Of a stretch of 64,000 bases of DNA, positions 45,296 through 55,445 are shown piece after piece. This DNA comes from Dichotomocladium elegans (Eukaryota; Mucoromycota; Mucoromycetes; Mucorales; Lichtheimiaceae). The stretch lies in assembly GCA_025716815.1 (NCBI GenBank), contig JAIXMN010000002.1, positions 2,355,343 to 2,419,342 of the forward strand, written 5' to 3'. The notes below the pieces were generated by a model, which worked only from the letters and a program-made list of their open reading frames with translations, was not told the origin of the DNA and ran no database searches. Each line of letters begins with the position of its first letter. Within the stretch, counting starts at the first letter, position 1. The translations under genes and the position numbers were made by a program.

Positions 45296-46342
45296 CTATT
45301 CCTGACGCGCGTTGGCTTTTAAATCGCCATGTAGAAATTTATCAGACGAACCAGACCGAGAATAGCGCGGCGACGGGCAATTGCGAGCGAGATGGCCACG
45401 ACCATCACAATTGTAACAGCGGCGAGGGCGAGTTTGCTGGTACGATCTGGTTGTGCCTTGAGGACGGCGGTTTATCACATCCAAATCCATAGGCGTGGGA
45501 CCCTCAGCCTGTTGGACCATGATCGGAGCAGGATGTGTTGCTGGGCGGTGGATATCCGAGTAGTGGCGCTCCGTAGGATTGCCGTTTCCGGCGGCATACT
45601 CCTTCATTGCTTCGTACGACTCGGCAGCATTATACGCGGCAAGCAGAGTGGATGGTTCCTTCATCAGAACGGGGAGGCGAGCGTCCAAGTCGAGTCCATG
45701 AATGAACGCATCAATCGCGTCCTCTTGGTCCATGCTCGGCAGGTCCAGCATAATATCCCTAAATGTGATCACGTACTCGCGAATGGTGCCAGTGGAAGTG
45801 GTACCTTGTTTGAGCTGGCGGAGCTTGTTGCGGGCTACCTGGGCGTAGTTGCGTGGCTTGAACTCGCCACGAATGGCCGCACAAAAGTCTTCCCACGTCT
45901 TCGGCGTCTGGTTGGTATCGGCATCTGGACTGAACGACATTTCCAGGTGTCTCCACCATGTTGCAGCACCGTCGCGTAGGAGCGTCGAAGCGTAGACCAC
46001 TCTTTCAGGGTCGCTGAGTTCGGCATGATCGACGTACTTATCGACGGTGTGTAACCAGGCTTCCACCGCTGACGATGAGCGATCGCCACGAAAGAGGTCA
46101 GGCTGTACAGGTTTGACCTTCATGCCGGGTACCGAACGGTGCTTGGATTCTTCGCGCAGTGCCTTGATTTCTTGTTGCTGTGCTTGCATTTGTTGCATCA
46201 TCACATGCATTGCCTCGAGAATCGCCTTGGAGTCGGTCATCGTGTTTTGCTCTTCGTCTGAATCGGAAATGTTATTGTCTTGAAAACGGTGTCGTTGGAA
46301 TGTTGTTTTTTTAAACTTTGCTTGCGATGAATCACTAGGCAT
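45296..46342 (-). CDS. Gag of element A
   Basis: 348 codons; possible start codons at 46342 or the internal ATG at MTDSKAILEAMH. The retrotransposon Gag domain (PDLFRGDRSSSAVEAWLHTV, TPKTWEDFCAAIRGEFKPRN, IDAFIHGLDL) spans about residues 75-230. A CCHC knuckle CYNCDGRGHLARNC lies at about 310-323. Known role: particle assembly and RNA packaging. The stop lies about 120 bases before the first TTG of Pol. Confidence 0.93.
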   Translation of the reverse strand: MPSDSSQAKFKKTTFQRHRFQDNNISDSDEEQNTMTDSKAILEAMHVMMQQMQAQQQEIKALREESKHRSVPGMKVKPVQPDLFRGDRSSSAVEAWLHTVDKYVDHAELSDPERVVYASTLLRDGAATWWRHLEMSFSPDADTNQTPKTWEDFCAAIRGEFKPRNYAQVARNKLRQLKQGTTSTGTIREYVITFRDIMLDLPSMDQEDAIDAFIHGLDLDARLPVLMKEPSTLLAAYNAAESYEAMKEYAAGNGNPTERHYSDIHRPATHPAPIMVQQAEGPTPMDLDVINRRPQGTTRSYQQTRPRRCYNCDGRGHLARNCPSPRYSRSGSSDKFLHGDLKANARQE

Positions 46343-46352
46343 CAGCTACCAA
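46341..46352 (-). promoter_or_regulatory. Primer binding site of element A
   Basis: TGGTAGCTGATG on the minus strand, 2 bases inside the 5' LTR. The TGGTAGC start fits the 3' end of initiator tRNA-Met (A1-U72 signature plus CCA). The same 12-mer occurs at 47685 and 56648 beside other LTRs. Confidence 0.75.
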
Positions 46353-46354
46353 AT

Positions 46355-46674
46355 GTCGTCTTTTTATCAAACTTGGATACCACTGAGAAGAGACGACGTC
46401 CACTGAGAGAATAACCACGAAGAGATAACCACGGAGAGATAGAACCACACAGATAGTCGTCCGGACAATATATGATGATGTTTTATTACGATAAATGTCC
46501 CATTATTTATACTGTATTGACTTGTAAGAAATGAGTGCAATGCTGTCAAGATTGCTACTGATGACTCATGTTTAGCAACCATTGTCATTCGGACTTTGTC
46601 TAAAAAGTGCTACGCTCCGCGGTAATGGTCATGTAGCCGGTGATTAAAATAATCGACTGGACTGTACTACGACA
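46355..46674 (-). repeat. 5' LTR of element A
   Basis: 320 bp, TGTCGTC to CTACGACA, 28 bp longer than the other LTR. Confidence 0.9.
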
Positions 46675-47364
46675 AATGTAAAGATTTTGCATCATGCATA
46701 TGCACGCTAGAATGACCTGATCCCATCGCCCTCAGGCACATGCCCGCAATGTATGCATATGCATACATTATGTCGCTATGGCCTGACAAGCTCTACATGG
46801 CATGACATATCTTTTACATAACCTCTATGGATATCCAATGTATAACAAAGTATAAATATCAAACTACTAATATAGAATAAAGGACATCATCATTTTGGAT
46901 CGATCGCTATCTTCCGAATCGTCTTAGTGACATTCACTGTTCTGTGTGAACCCGTCGTTGTCCCCAGTAAAAGGATCTCAGTGACCAAGGCAACGACAGT
47001 CATCACTGTCGTCATACTGTCGTCTTCGTAATTTGGCGGATACACCATAGCCAGAGAATAGACTTTTGGAGGAACAATTAAATGTGACAGATAACTCCGA
47101 GATGATGTTTATTGTTTGGACGCTGCCTGGATATTTATATTGTTTTCTAATGCTAAGTATACTTAAGATAATACTGCACAGACGTCATGGAGAATGGATG
47201 ATGTAATTAGAGATGTAGTACAACGTGCGTGATAATCCATGGCGTCATAATGCTAAAAGGTAGTAAGCCCGACATTACATCAGGGATCGTTATGAAAATA
47301 GACTTGAGCCGGAAATTCTAATGACTGATTAATCTGGCTACGACAATACAACGCTTCCTGACTG
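46675..47364. other. LTR-like debris
   Basis: No coding frame. Around 46847-46890 there is a TATA-like TATAAATATC and AATAAAGG, as in an LTR promoter and polyA region. The segment 47296-47345, ending GGCTACGACA, is the reverse complement of the first 50 or so bases of the LTR at 59522, so this is probably the end of a solo LTR in plus orientation that begins near a TGTCGTC at about 47010-47020. Confidence 0.5.
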
Positions 47365-47696
47365 TGTTGTAGTTGGACTCAGCGGGATTTCCCTTTTTAG
47401 TAACCACACCATTGTTGCCGTTCGAACATGTAGTCGCCTCTCGTTAACCCACGTTGCTGCCAACACATAGTCTCCTCTCCATTGAACACGTAGTCTCCTC
47501 TCCATTGAACATGTAGTCATCCCTCAACATGCCACATAATCATTGCCTTATATTTGGCATCACCACAACAGCTAGAAAACATATAAATACTCCCCTCCAT
47601 TACAAACAATAAAAGGGCATCTTATCATATCTTCTACTTGTCTGTTCCTGGCTATGGTCTGATCCACCAATTACACGACAACTGGTAGCTGATGTA
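47365..47696 (+). mobile_element. Isolated LTR with primer binding site
   Basis: TGTTGTAG to CACGACA (47365-47682), then AC and the 12-mer TGGTAGCTGATG (47685-47696). A TATA-like CATATAAATA is at about 47580 and AATAAAAG at about 47606. Inside, a 24-bp unit (TAGTCTCCTCTCCATTGAAC) is tandemly repeated at 47467-47520. No Gag or Pol follows. Confidence 0.6.
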
Positions 47697-48238
47697 CAGG
47701 ATTTTTACTTTCCTCTCGTACAGTAGTGGGGAAATAAAACCAAGGTGTAAGTAATTTTAAAAGCAGGAAGGTTGGTCTCAACATATTTCATTTTAAATCC
47801 ACAAAAAAATAAGGGAAGAGACAAGGTCCACCGCTGAAAAGATGTAGGGGGAGTAAGTAAAGGTCAAAGTCTAAGTAGAAGACACAAGGCGCAGGATAAA
47901 AAGATTAATCGGAAAGTAACAAATAAAAGGTGTGATTTTCAAGGCACAACACAGTGCGTGGATAATACCAGATATTAAGTGGAAGTAGAAAAGTGTGAAT
48001 AATATTAAATGCTAGAGTGACACACACGCACTCGGATATTTTTTTTGGTGGCACGGGAGCAATACCAAAGTGAGTGTTTATTAGTGCTGAGCAACATATA
48101 ATCGGTCAAAGGAGAGTCAGAACACAAGCTACCATTAATATTTAATAAGGTATGGGACTTTGAATAAGTATTTGCTATTATGCACGTTGAGGCTGGCCAG
48201 CTTTTACTATAAAAGGAGAAGCAAAGAAGAGTACTCTA
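47697..48238. other. No gene recognised
   Basis: AT-rich, purine-biased plus strand with no ORF of note. A TATA-like CTATAAAAGG at about 48207 lies upstream of the duplicated segment that follows. Confidence 0.5.
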
Positions 48239-48303
48239 GTGAAGAGAAGTTCCGTTATAAAAGAAACTAAAGACAGCTGGCTGGGACTCCCACAAGAAAA
48301 TTT

Positions 48304-48785
48304 TTATTGCTCTTCTTCCATGCTTTTTTTTTTTACTGTGTGCATTCAAACGCAAAATCGGAAAATCGTCATGCTTCCCAAGCTGAAATTGGCGCCGAAC
48401 ACCCCGCAGACAACTCAAGGAAAGACGAATGCCCCACTTTTGACGCGTAAGATTGTAAAGCTCGCTTTTGTGGTAACTGCCATCGTCAGGTTCTTTTAGA
48501 TGCTTTGTAAATCCGCCAGTGATTGGCTCTTGCAAAGATTACTATTGCTCTTCTTCCACGCTTTTTTTTTTACTGTACGCATTCAAACGCAAAATTAGAA
48601 AACTGTGATGCTTCCGCTGCTCATGCTGAGATTGACGCTGAACACCCCGCAGACAACTCAAGGAAAGCCGAACGCCCCACTTTTGACGCGTAAGATTGTA
48701 AAGCTCGCTTCTGTGGTAACTGCCATCGTCAGGTTATTTAAGATGCTTTGTAAATCCGCAAGTGATTGGCTCGTGCAAAGATTAC
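48304..48785 (+). repeat. Tandem direct duplication of about 240 bp
   Basis: 48304-48542 and 48543-48785 align throughout, from ATTGCTCTTCTTCC to GCAAAGATTAC, including a T10 tract and the peptide NTPQTTQG. Differences are scattered substitutions and a few indels, roughly 10 percent by eye. The first unit ends its frame with a TAG where the second continues into a longer ORF. Confidence 0.85.
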
Positions 48786-49104
48786 AAAGCACATTCAGTT
48801 CTGCCAAAAAACGAATAAAGTACGAGGCCGTCGTCTTCAACACTTCGGACGTGTGCAAAGAGCTTGTTGATTTTGCCAACAAACTTATATTTATATACTA
48901 CAAACAACGCTCGCAGGCTAGCGAAGGAAACACGGAAAGGAAGGAATAATCAGTGAGGCTCTGTTGCAATCAGTCGAGTGCTTGCTGGAAATGAGTATGA
49001 GATCTGAGAAAGGATGTCGAGAGTTGTGGCAGCTGACTGAGAGTAGACTGGCGCAGGTTGTCAGTGCTTGTGAGGTTTCATTACTCGACGCAAGAGGTAA
49101 TTAG
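48608..49104 (+). CDS. Hypothetical protein, unrecognised, possibly frameshifted
   Basis: ATG at 48608 opens 114 codons: LTLNTPQTTQGKPNAPLLTR, IVKLASVVTAIVRLF, SASDWLVQRLQSTFSSAKKR and FNTSDVCKELVDFANKLIFI, ending NTERKE. Just after the stop another frame continues protein-like (SEALLQSVECLLEMSM to LAQVVSACEVSLLDARG), so a one-base shift or an intron near 48945 is likely. The amino end lies in the second unit of the tandem duplication. Helical, no domain known to me. Confidence 0.4.
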
Positions 49105-49662
49105 AAGGTTGAATCGGGATCCATTGTGTGGTGAACATTGATCCGTGTTAGAGAACTTAGCCGGTTTCACATCACTATCGCCGATATCCTGAAACTAAGA
49201 CAATGATGAATTTAACACATTGATGTTCAGGGACCGATATTTTCATATCCGCTTGCGTGACAGGACAATCACACCTATCAAAGGTACTTCCTCTACCCAG
49301 GATCCATCACTGGTCTTGAAGAGGACAATGAAAAGAGAATGCTCTCATCCGATACGTCCTAACAGGATTAAGCACTTACATCGCCGTTCTAATAGAATTA
49401 TTATAAAAGAGAGTTATTTTATTTTCAGGAATAAACATCAACCTCAAAGATACTTTTATAGTTGTCTTTTTTCATTCTCTCTAATCCATCCATCTCACAT
49501 TGAGTTGCGAAAACCAAAAAGTGTGTTGCATTACGACTGTGTGTATGCATAGATGGTCCTATCTACTCATGGTGGCCTCATTTGCAAGCTACTGTTCTTC
49601 AGCCCCACGTTGATGCACAATCTGGACCATCCATCAATTTAGTAGATCACATATAGGTCTGA
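49105..49662. other. No gene recognised
   Basis: Plus-strand frame 49220-49552 is basic but featureless. It could be the 5' part of the Tc1-like element that follows; no terminal inverted repeat was identified. Confidence 0.4.
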
Positions 49663-50069
49663 GCTGTCAACTCAAGAGAAAAAAGAAAACCTGGACGCAC
49701 GCAGAAGATTACAGAGGAGGGACGTGCCTTCATTGATGATTTCATTGCCAGATACAATTCTGCGACTTTGGTACAAATCCAGACCGCTTACCTCACAAAA
49801 CTTGATGTCCAAGTCGGCTTGTCCACCATATACAAGTATTTGACGAGGCAGTGTCAGCTGTCTCTTAAGCATGCCATTTTTTACCCGGAGAAAAGGAATG
49901 CTGACGAAACCAAAGACAAGCGTTTGGCGTACGTCCAGGAATGGATCTCATCAGGAGCACTGGATTACGAGAAGAATTGCGTTTTCATTGATGAGGCATC
50001 TTACAACCTCTCGATGGGCCGCAACTATGCGTGGTCTTTGGTTGGTGAGCCAGCTCGAGTCATGGTTAA
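49663..50069 (+). pseudogene. Tc1/IS630-like transposase, 5' part, split by element B
   Basis: Frame reads RKPGRTQKITEEGRAFIDDF, LSTIYKYLTRQCQLSLKHAI, YVQEWISSGALDYEKN and CVFIDEASYNLSMGRNYAWS (first catalytic Asp), ending at VMV where the LTR begins. The carboxyl half resumes at 55901. The upstream helix-turn-helix part is not seen intact. Confidence 0.85.
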
Positions 50070-50524
50070 TGTGGTAAATAAGGTTTGTAGAGACTGTCAA
50101 AGTACAATGAGACTCCTGGAGGTGTTTTTAATAGAAAGAAAAATTCTTCTGTCTGTTTACTCCTACACTACATAGTTGTTTATATATTGTTATGGGTAAA
50201 ATAGATTCCGCCCGATTGACATGGGTCAATTGTCCTGGAAATTTCCATAAGAAGAGTTGTTGGGGTGCGGTACTTGACAAGTCATAGAAAAACTTTTCGT
50301 TCGTTCCTGTAGCTGAATCCCAGACCATCCTCACGTCGGTAAAACCTCAAAAAACCCAGTGGGAAAAAATAGAGGAGAAAAGACTGTGGATATGGATCTA
50401 GTGGCTATGTATGATCGTGTTTCCCTTGGCTGAGTCGTGTTTCTGTATTGCGGTTGTTCCAGTTCTTTACATCATTGCCATGGATATTCACTTCATTGGT
50501 GCTCTTGCAATCACCTATGCGACA
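50070..50524 (-). repeat. 3' LTR of element B
   Basis: 455 bp, near identical to 55446-55900. Differences seen: C/T in ACTC(C/T)TGGAGG, C/T in GGGT(C/T)AATTG, T/A in AAAAC(T/A)TTTCG, T/A in CTAG(T/A)GGCT. Confidence 0.93.
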
Positions 50525-50597
50525 TTACCCCCCTCCAGATTGGGACAATCGTGAAGGAATTGTAGGGAGTATGGTCGATTGCGGGATATTGAGTAAA

Positions 50598-53500
50598 TTA
50601 AGATCGTCGTCTCTGACTTCTTCTCAAATTCTTGTCGGTCTTGTTATAGTCAGATCGTGATCGTTTCTTGCTGGGTACTTTATCCTTTTTGTGCGATGAC
50701 TCAATTTCGGGTGGTACATCAGCATTCTTTTCATCTTGTCCCAGTCTATGCCAGTATTCGATGATGAATCCAGGATCGGTGAATTTGTCGGGTGTCAACC
50801 ATTGATCATCTTCAGGTCCATAACCCTTCCATCGTACGCGATATTGACGGTTTCCTGGCTTTCCTTTGTGTGCAATGATGGCCTGTACTTCATATAATTC
50901 ATCTTGAGGGACAACTTCGTCTTGATTGATCAGTTTCATCTCAGAGGGTGAATAGTCGCGAGGCATTAACGCTCCAGTTTCGTCTTGCAACACATATGAT
51001 CCTCCTTGTGTTTTGCGTAGCACGGTATAAGGTCCTTCAAAGATCGGAGCTAGCTTGCTTTTCCGGTTCTGTACACGGACCATCACATGACTCCTTTCTG
51101 GGAAGTCTGTCAAGTGATGTTTTTCGTCAAATTTTTTCTTCTGTTTATCTCCATGCTCTTCCACTTTTCGTTTCAAGGCAGGAAAGACGACATCGTGCAT
51201 ATACGCGGCACGCTCCATTAATTCCTCGTGTGTGGACGCGCGTTTTTCAACAGCATTCTTGTCGCGGTAGTCTTTCAGCTCGTTAATTCGTCGCGCGAAC
51301 ATGAGGGAGAATGGGGAGGAACCCAACCTCTCAGAAATGCGGCTGTTGATTTCCAGCTGTGTACTGGGAACGTAGAAATCCCAGTCTTTACCAGCACCTT
51401 GTAGTTTCTTGCGAATGACACTCAGCGTGGTTTGCACCCATCGTTCGGCAACACCATTAGCGCGCGGGTGATAAGGCGTAGTAAGTCGGTGGTCAATTCC
51501 CAGATTCTCAACAAAGGTCTTCATCTTGAAGTTCTTGAATTCGCTTCCGTTATCTGACTGAATAATCTTGGGTAGTCCGAAATCGCAGAATACAGACTTG
51601 AAAACTTCAATGATGGTATCGGCCGCCTTGTCTGGTAGTGCGCGCAGTATACAAAAGCGTGTGCACACATCGACAAAGACGATAATGTAATTGTTTCCTT
51701 TGCATGAAGTGCGATGAAAGTTAATCAAGTCAACTGCCCAGTGATCACCTGGTAAGTATGCATATATTGGTCGCAAGGGATTGAAACCTCGTTTGCCAAT
51801 GTTGTAACGTTGACATTGAATGCATGATCGTACATGCTCTACCGCATCTTGGAACAAGTTTGCCCAGTGGACACCATCGGCATGCAGCGATCGCACAATA
51901 TGCTCTGCTCCTTCATGACCGCCCGTTAAGTGTGCCTTTTCCAACAATGCTGGACGTTCGGCCTCAGGTGGACACATCGTATCTTGTGGAAATTCGAAAG
52001 ACTTGATGACGAATACACGTTTGTTGGACGGATTTTTCTTTGCTGACCGTATAATAGGAACATCACCCCCCTCCAGCTGGTCGGCAGGGGCGAACAAGCG
52101 AGAAAGGTTATCGGGCAGCACATTCTCAATACCTGGTAGATGAATCACTTGGAAGGAATAATCGAGAAGAGTATCTAACCAGTTAATCATCATAGGATTA
52201 GCAATCTTCTGGGTATGTAGGTATGTCAGCGCTTTATGATCGGTGTATAGGGTGAATGGATTTCCCCATAGATACTGATGAAACTTCTGTAGCGCATATA
52301 CAACTGCTAGCAGCTCTCGTTTGGTTGTTGAATAGTTGCGTTCGGATTTGCTGAGAGAGCGAGCCATAAACGATACATATTGCTTCACACCATCGTTCAT
52401 TTGAAAGAGGACGGCGCCAATCCCGTAGTTGGATGCATCAGTAGCCACGTAAAACGGTAATGAGAGATCTGGGTATCGCAAGAGGGTACGCTCAGCTAAC
52501 AGAGCTTTCAGCTTATTGAAGCAGGCAGTATGCTCGTCAGTCCAGAGCTGATTCAAAGATCCAGCGGAACGTAACGCATCGAGTGGCGCACTGATCTCAG
52601 AAACCTTTGGAATATGGTCGCGGAAATAATTGATGATCCCCATGAAACGCATTACATCCTTGCCCGTTCGTGGTATAGGCCACTGTAGGACATTGGTAAG
52701 TTTTCGTTCATCAGGGGTAATACCACTCTGCGAGATACAGAATCCAAGTAGATAAACCGATCGTTGGGCAAAATGGCACTTTGCGGGATTGAGGAGCAAA
52801 TTGACGTTGGTCAGTGCTTGGATAGCCAATTGGACGTGGCGTGTATGTTCAGCCATTGTACGCGAGTGTACTACGATATCATCCACAAAGGTTTGGACAA
52901 ATGGCATCTCCTTGTAAATCGACGACATCACTCTTTGGAACTTGGACGATATGGGTTTCAAACCGAAAGGACATCCGCGGAACATATATTGGATTCCATC
53001 GTGAGTGAATGTGGTCTTGTGCTGGTCAGCTTCATTAATCTGGAATCGATGGAACGCGCTCTTGAGATCTAGCGTAGTGAATACAGCTGAACCACCTAAG
53101 GATGAAAAGATTTCCTTGATCAAAGGTAATGGATATCGGTCATCAGGAAGATACTTATTAATGTGGCGAGGATCCAGACATGGGCGTTTGCCAGTCTTAT
53201 TGCCATATTCATCCTTCTTGTCGGCCAAAGTGAGAGGACTGTTCCAGCTGGAATTGACGGATGCCTTGACAATAATACCGTCTTCGAGCCAACTTTTGAC
53301 AGCATCATCAACAATGGGACGTACAGCATAAGGTAAAGGGTATTGTCGTTGATATGCGGATACACCTTTGGGAGTGTCGAGATAGATGACTGACTCAGGT
53401 ACCATACAGAAAGCATCTTTCGGGATCGTTGCATTGGCCTTGATATATGGTTCGAGTGCCCTATGGAATGCAGTTTGTTCAGACGGTGTACCTGCAGGTG

Positions 53501-55436
53501 AATTGTTCGGTTCGGCTTCATCTTCATATGGCACGACACGTTCATCCTTCTTGTTTAATAGTTCGTCGTCACCATCCCACCTTGTCGCAACGCCAGTCAA
53601 AGCAACACCAAGTCTTGGCAGTAAGTCTAGACCTATTATGACATCAGTGTCATCATTAAGATCCATAACTTCAAACGAATGCTTGATAGTTCGATGGTTG
53701 TAGCGTATAAGAAGCGGATCGGTGGTGCCCAAACGGGATAATTGAACATTTTTTCCAGCGTATAGGATGAGTCCTGAAGCGTCATTGATAACCCAGTTGT
53801 TTTTTAAGCAAATATCTTTATTAAGAACTGACATTTCCGCTCCGGTGTCGAGGAGACCCAAGAGACGCTCACTCTGTATGAGGATAGGAGTTGTCAGCCT
53901 TAAAGAATCGCTTCGGGTATTCAACGCATTCAAACGCAATCGCTTACCAGACGAATGTTTAGCCAGTTCCAGACAGGCATCGGCATCAAGCTCCATGAGC
54001 TCGAGCTCCTCGTCGGCGGGGTGCTTCTTTTCGGCAACCTGTCGAGCAGGGCACGAATCGGCAGTGGCGGTCTTGGTGAGGGTTAGGCGGTTAAGCCTCT
54101 TGCGCTCCCTCTTCTCCTTCATCGCGATCTTGTACTCCTCGCAGCGATGGCCCTTGCTCCAGTCCTTCTTGCAATAGATGCAGCGGCTTTCCTTGATGGC
54201 ACGCTGCTCTTCGGTGAGTTCCTTGGTAGGTTTTGGCTTGGGCTGGGGGGACTTGCTGCGCCGACGGCGCTCTGAACGTTCACGACGTTCGTGACGCCAA
54301 TCGTGTCCGTCGCGGCGGAAGGAACTGTTTCTCGATCGTCGATCGGAATAGCGGTGGTGGTGGTGCTCGGCAGGGTCGTCACGTTGGGCACGTGAACTAC
54401 GATTGCGAGTGCGGATCTCCGTCGCCTGGATCAGTACGCCAAGTCGGACAACCTCCTCAACGCATTGGGGTCGACGGGAGCCATGCTGGCCATGCCACGC
54501 AACTCGAACGTCCTGCTGGAAGTCGGCTTCCAGGGAAAACAAGAAACGCATCGCCATATTCTCGTCGTCCTTGATGCCAGCCTTCTTCATCGCGTCTTGG
54601 TACTCGTCACCGTAGTCGAGGATATTTGCCCCACGGGGCATCTCCATCGTGAACACCTTGGTGGCAGCAGACAGCGAACGACTCGTACCATGGAAACGTT
54701 CGGCGAACACTCGGCAAACCTGTGACCAGTCATATCCTTTGTTAGCAACGTAAGAATCAAACCAGTTACTCAGGTTGGCGGGCATAGCAAGCGCGAGCCA
54801 GCGCTGCCAGTCGTGGTCCACATCCACCTCACCAGCCTCAAGAACGAGCTGGAAGCGGCGGAGGAACTCTTCCACCGAGCTGAACACCTTTTGGCCGGGG
54901 TCGGACAGGGTCAATCCCTGCACCTGGAACAGAGGGATGTCGCGAATGCTGACGCGGCCGCTCCTGGAAGGAATGGACCTCACACACTCATCGACGGACG
55001 ACACACCAAAAGAAGTGCAAACGGAATCCGTGGCGGGGACAGCTGGCTTGTCAGGTCGAAGACCAGCAATGGGCACAGGCTGCAACGCGGCAATGATCGC
55101 CTTCTGGTCATTGACCAAGCGACACGTCAACGCAATACGCCCGGAAATCGCCTCGATCGCCTCTGCGTCCTGGGCCTGGTACGCCTTGTTTTGCTCCACA
55201 CACAGCTCCTGGAGCTCGGCCTGCTTCTGCGCCAGAAGCGCGGCGACAGCAGCCAAAGCATCGGCGGCGGGTTGTTGGGGAGTTTGTTGCACTTGCGTGC
55301 GCTCACCCATGCTCACATCGTCGTCGCAAACACCGGGAAAGGAATCGACCTCGGGGTCGCAGACAGGGGGTACCAAAGAACCTTGGACGGTGGTGGCGGC
55401 AGTTGGCAACTCGGTAGTGTTGTTGAGAGTATTCAT
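50598..55436 (-). CDS. Gag-Pol polyprotein with carboxyl chromodomain (element B)
   Basis: 1612 codons in one frame, no frameshift. Gag: coiled Q/A-rich start, then QGLTLSDPGQKVFSSVEEFL and the capsid-like region to about residue 340, an Arg/Ser-rich linker, and a zinc-knuckle-like CIYCKKDWSKGHRC at about 420. Protease LLDTGAEMSVL at about 530. RT with FVDDIVVHSR at about 855. RNase H with YVATDASNYGIGAVLF at about 1000. Integrase zinc region (HLTGGHEGAEHIV to CIQCQ) at about 1170-1210 and D,D,E core (HWAVDLINFH, QSDNGSEFKNF, HPRANGVAERW) at about 1232-1330. Chromodomain YEVQAIIAHKGKPGNRQYRV with RWKGYGPEDDQWLTP at about 1515-1550. Chromodomains of such elements bind modified histones and steer integration to particular chromatin. 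The tail is basic (KKRSRSDYNKTDKNLRRSQR). Looks functional. Confidence 0.95.
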   Translation of the reverse strand: MNTLNNTTELPTAATTVQGSLVPPVCDPEVDSFPGVCDDDVSMGERTQVQQTPQQPAADALAAVAALLAQKQAELQELCVEQNKAYQAQDAEAIEAISGRIALTCRLVNDQKAIIAALQPVPIAGLRPDKPAVPATDSVCTSFGVSSVDECVRSIPSRSGRVSIRDIPLFQVQGLTLSDPGQKVFSSVEEFLRRFQLVLEAGEVDVDHDWQRWLALAMPANLSNWFDSYVANKGYDWSQVCRVFAERFHGTSRSLSAATKVFTMEMPRGANILDYGDEYQDAMKKAGIKDDENMAMRFLFSLEADFQQDVRVAWHGQHGSRRPQCVEEVVRLGVLIQATEIRTRNRSSRAQRDDPAEHHHHRYSDRRSRNSSFRRDGHDWRHERRERSERRRRSKSPQPKPKPTKELTEEQRAIKESRCIYCKKDWSKGHRCEEYKIAMKEKRERKRLNRLTLTKTATADSCPARQVAEKKHPADEELELMELDADACLELAKHSSGKRLRLNALNTRSDSLRLTTPILIQSERLLGLLDTGAEMSVLNKDICLKNNWVINDASGLILYAGKNVQLSRLGTTDPLLIRYNHRTIKHSFEVMDLNDDTDVIIGLDLLPRLGVALTGVATRWDGDDELLNKKDERVVPYEDEAEPNNSPAGTPSEQTAFHRALEPYIKANATIPKDAFCMVPESVIYLDTPKGVSAYQRQYPLPYAVRPIVDDAVKSWLEDGIIVKASVNSSWNSPLTLADKKDEYGNKTGKRPCLDPRHINKYLPDDRYPLPLIKEIFSSLGGSAVFTTLDLKSAFHRFQINEADQHKTTFTHDGIQYMFRGCPFGLKPISSKFQRVMSSIYKEMPFVQTFVDDIVVHSRTMAEHTRHVQLAIQALTNVNLLLNPAKCHFAQRSVYLLGFCISQSGITPDERKLTNVLQWPIPRTGKDVMRFMGIINYFRDHIPKVSEISAPLDALRSAGSLNQLWTDEHTACFNKLKALLAERTLLRYPDLSLPFYVATDASNYGIGAVLFQMNDGVKQYVSFMARSLSKSERNYSTTKRELLAVVYALQKFHQYLWGNPFTLYTDHKALTYLHTQKIANPMMINWLDTLLDYSFQVIHLPGIENVLPDNLSRLFAPADQLEGGDVPIIRSAKKNPSNKRVFVIKSFEFPQDTMCPPEAERPALLEKAHLTGGHEGAEHIVRSLHADGVHWANLFQDAVEHVRSCIQCQRYNIGKRGFNPLRPIYAYLPGDHWAVDLINFHRTSCKGNNYIIVFVDVCTRFCILRALPDKAADTIIEVFKSVFCDFGLPKIIQSDNGSEFKNFKMKTFVENLGIDHRLTTPYHPRANGVAERWVQTTLSVIRKKLQGAGKDWDFYVPSTQLEINSRISERLGSSPFSLMFARRINELKDYRDKNAVEKRASTHEELMERAAYMHDVVFPALKRKVEEHGDKQKKKFDEKHHLTDFPERSHVMVRVQNRKSKLAPIFEGPYTVLRKTQGGSYVLQDETGALMPRDYSPSEMKLINQDEVVPQDELYEVQAIIAHKGKPGNRQYRVRWKGYGPEDDQWLTPDKFTDPGFIIEYWHRLGQDEKNADVPPEIESSHKKDKVPSKKRSRSDYNKTDKNLRRSQRRRS

Positions 55437-55445
55437 TGTAAAAAA

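Larger units (their letters stand above)
41488..46674 (-). mobile_element. Ty3/Gypsy-type LTR retrotransposon A, near intact
   Basis: 5187 bp bounded by LTRs that start TGTCGTC and end CTACGACA. Flanked by AATG on both sides, a probable 4-bp target duplication. Gag and Pol in the Ty3 order (protease, RT, RNase H, integrase). tRNA-primer site next to the right LTR, polypurine tract next to the left LTR, so it is read on the minus strand. It begins 80 bp downstream of tRNA-Asn. Confidence 0.9.

Noticed and set aside
50598..55436. Endogenous animal-virus-like retrovirus
   Set aside because: No envelope gene. The domain order with a chromodomain and the LTR features fit a fungal Ty3-type retrotransposon.
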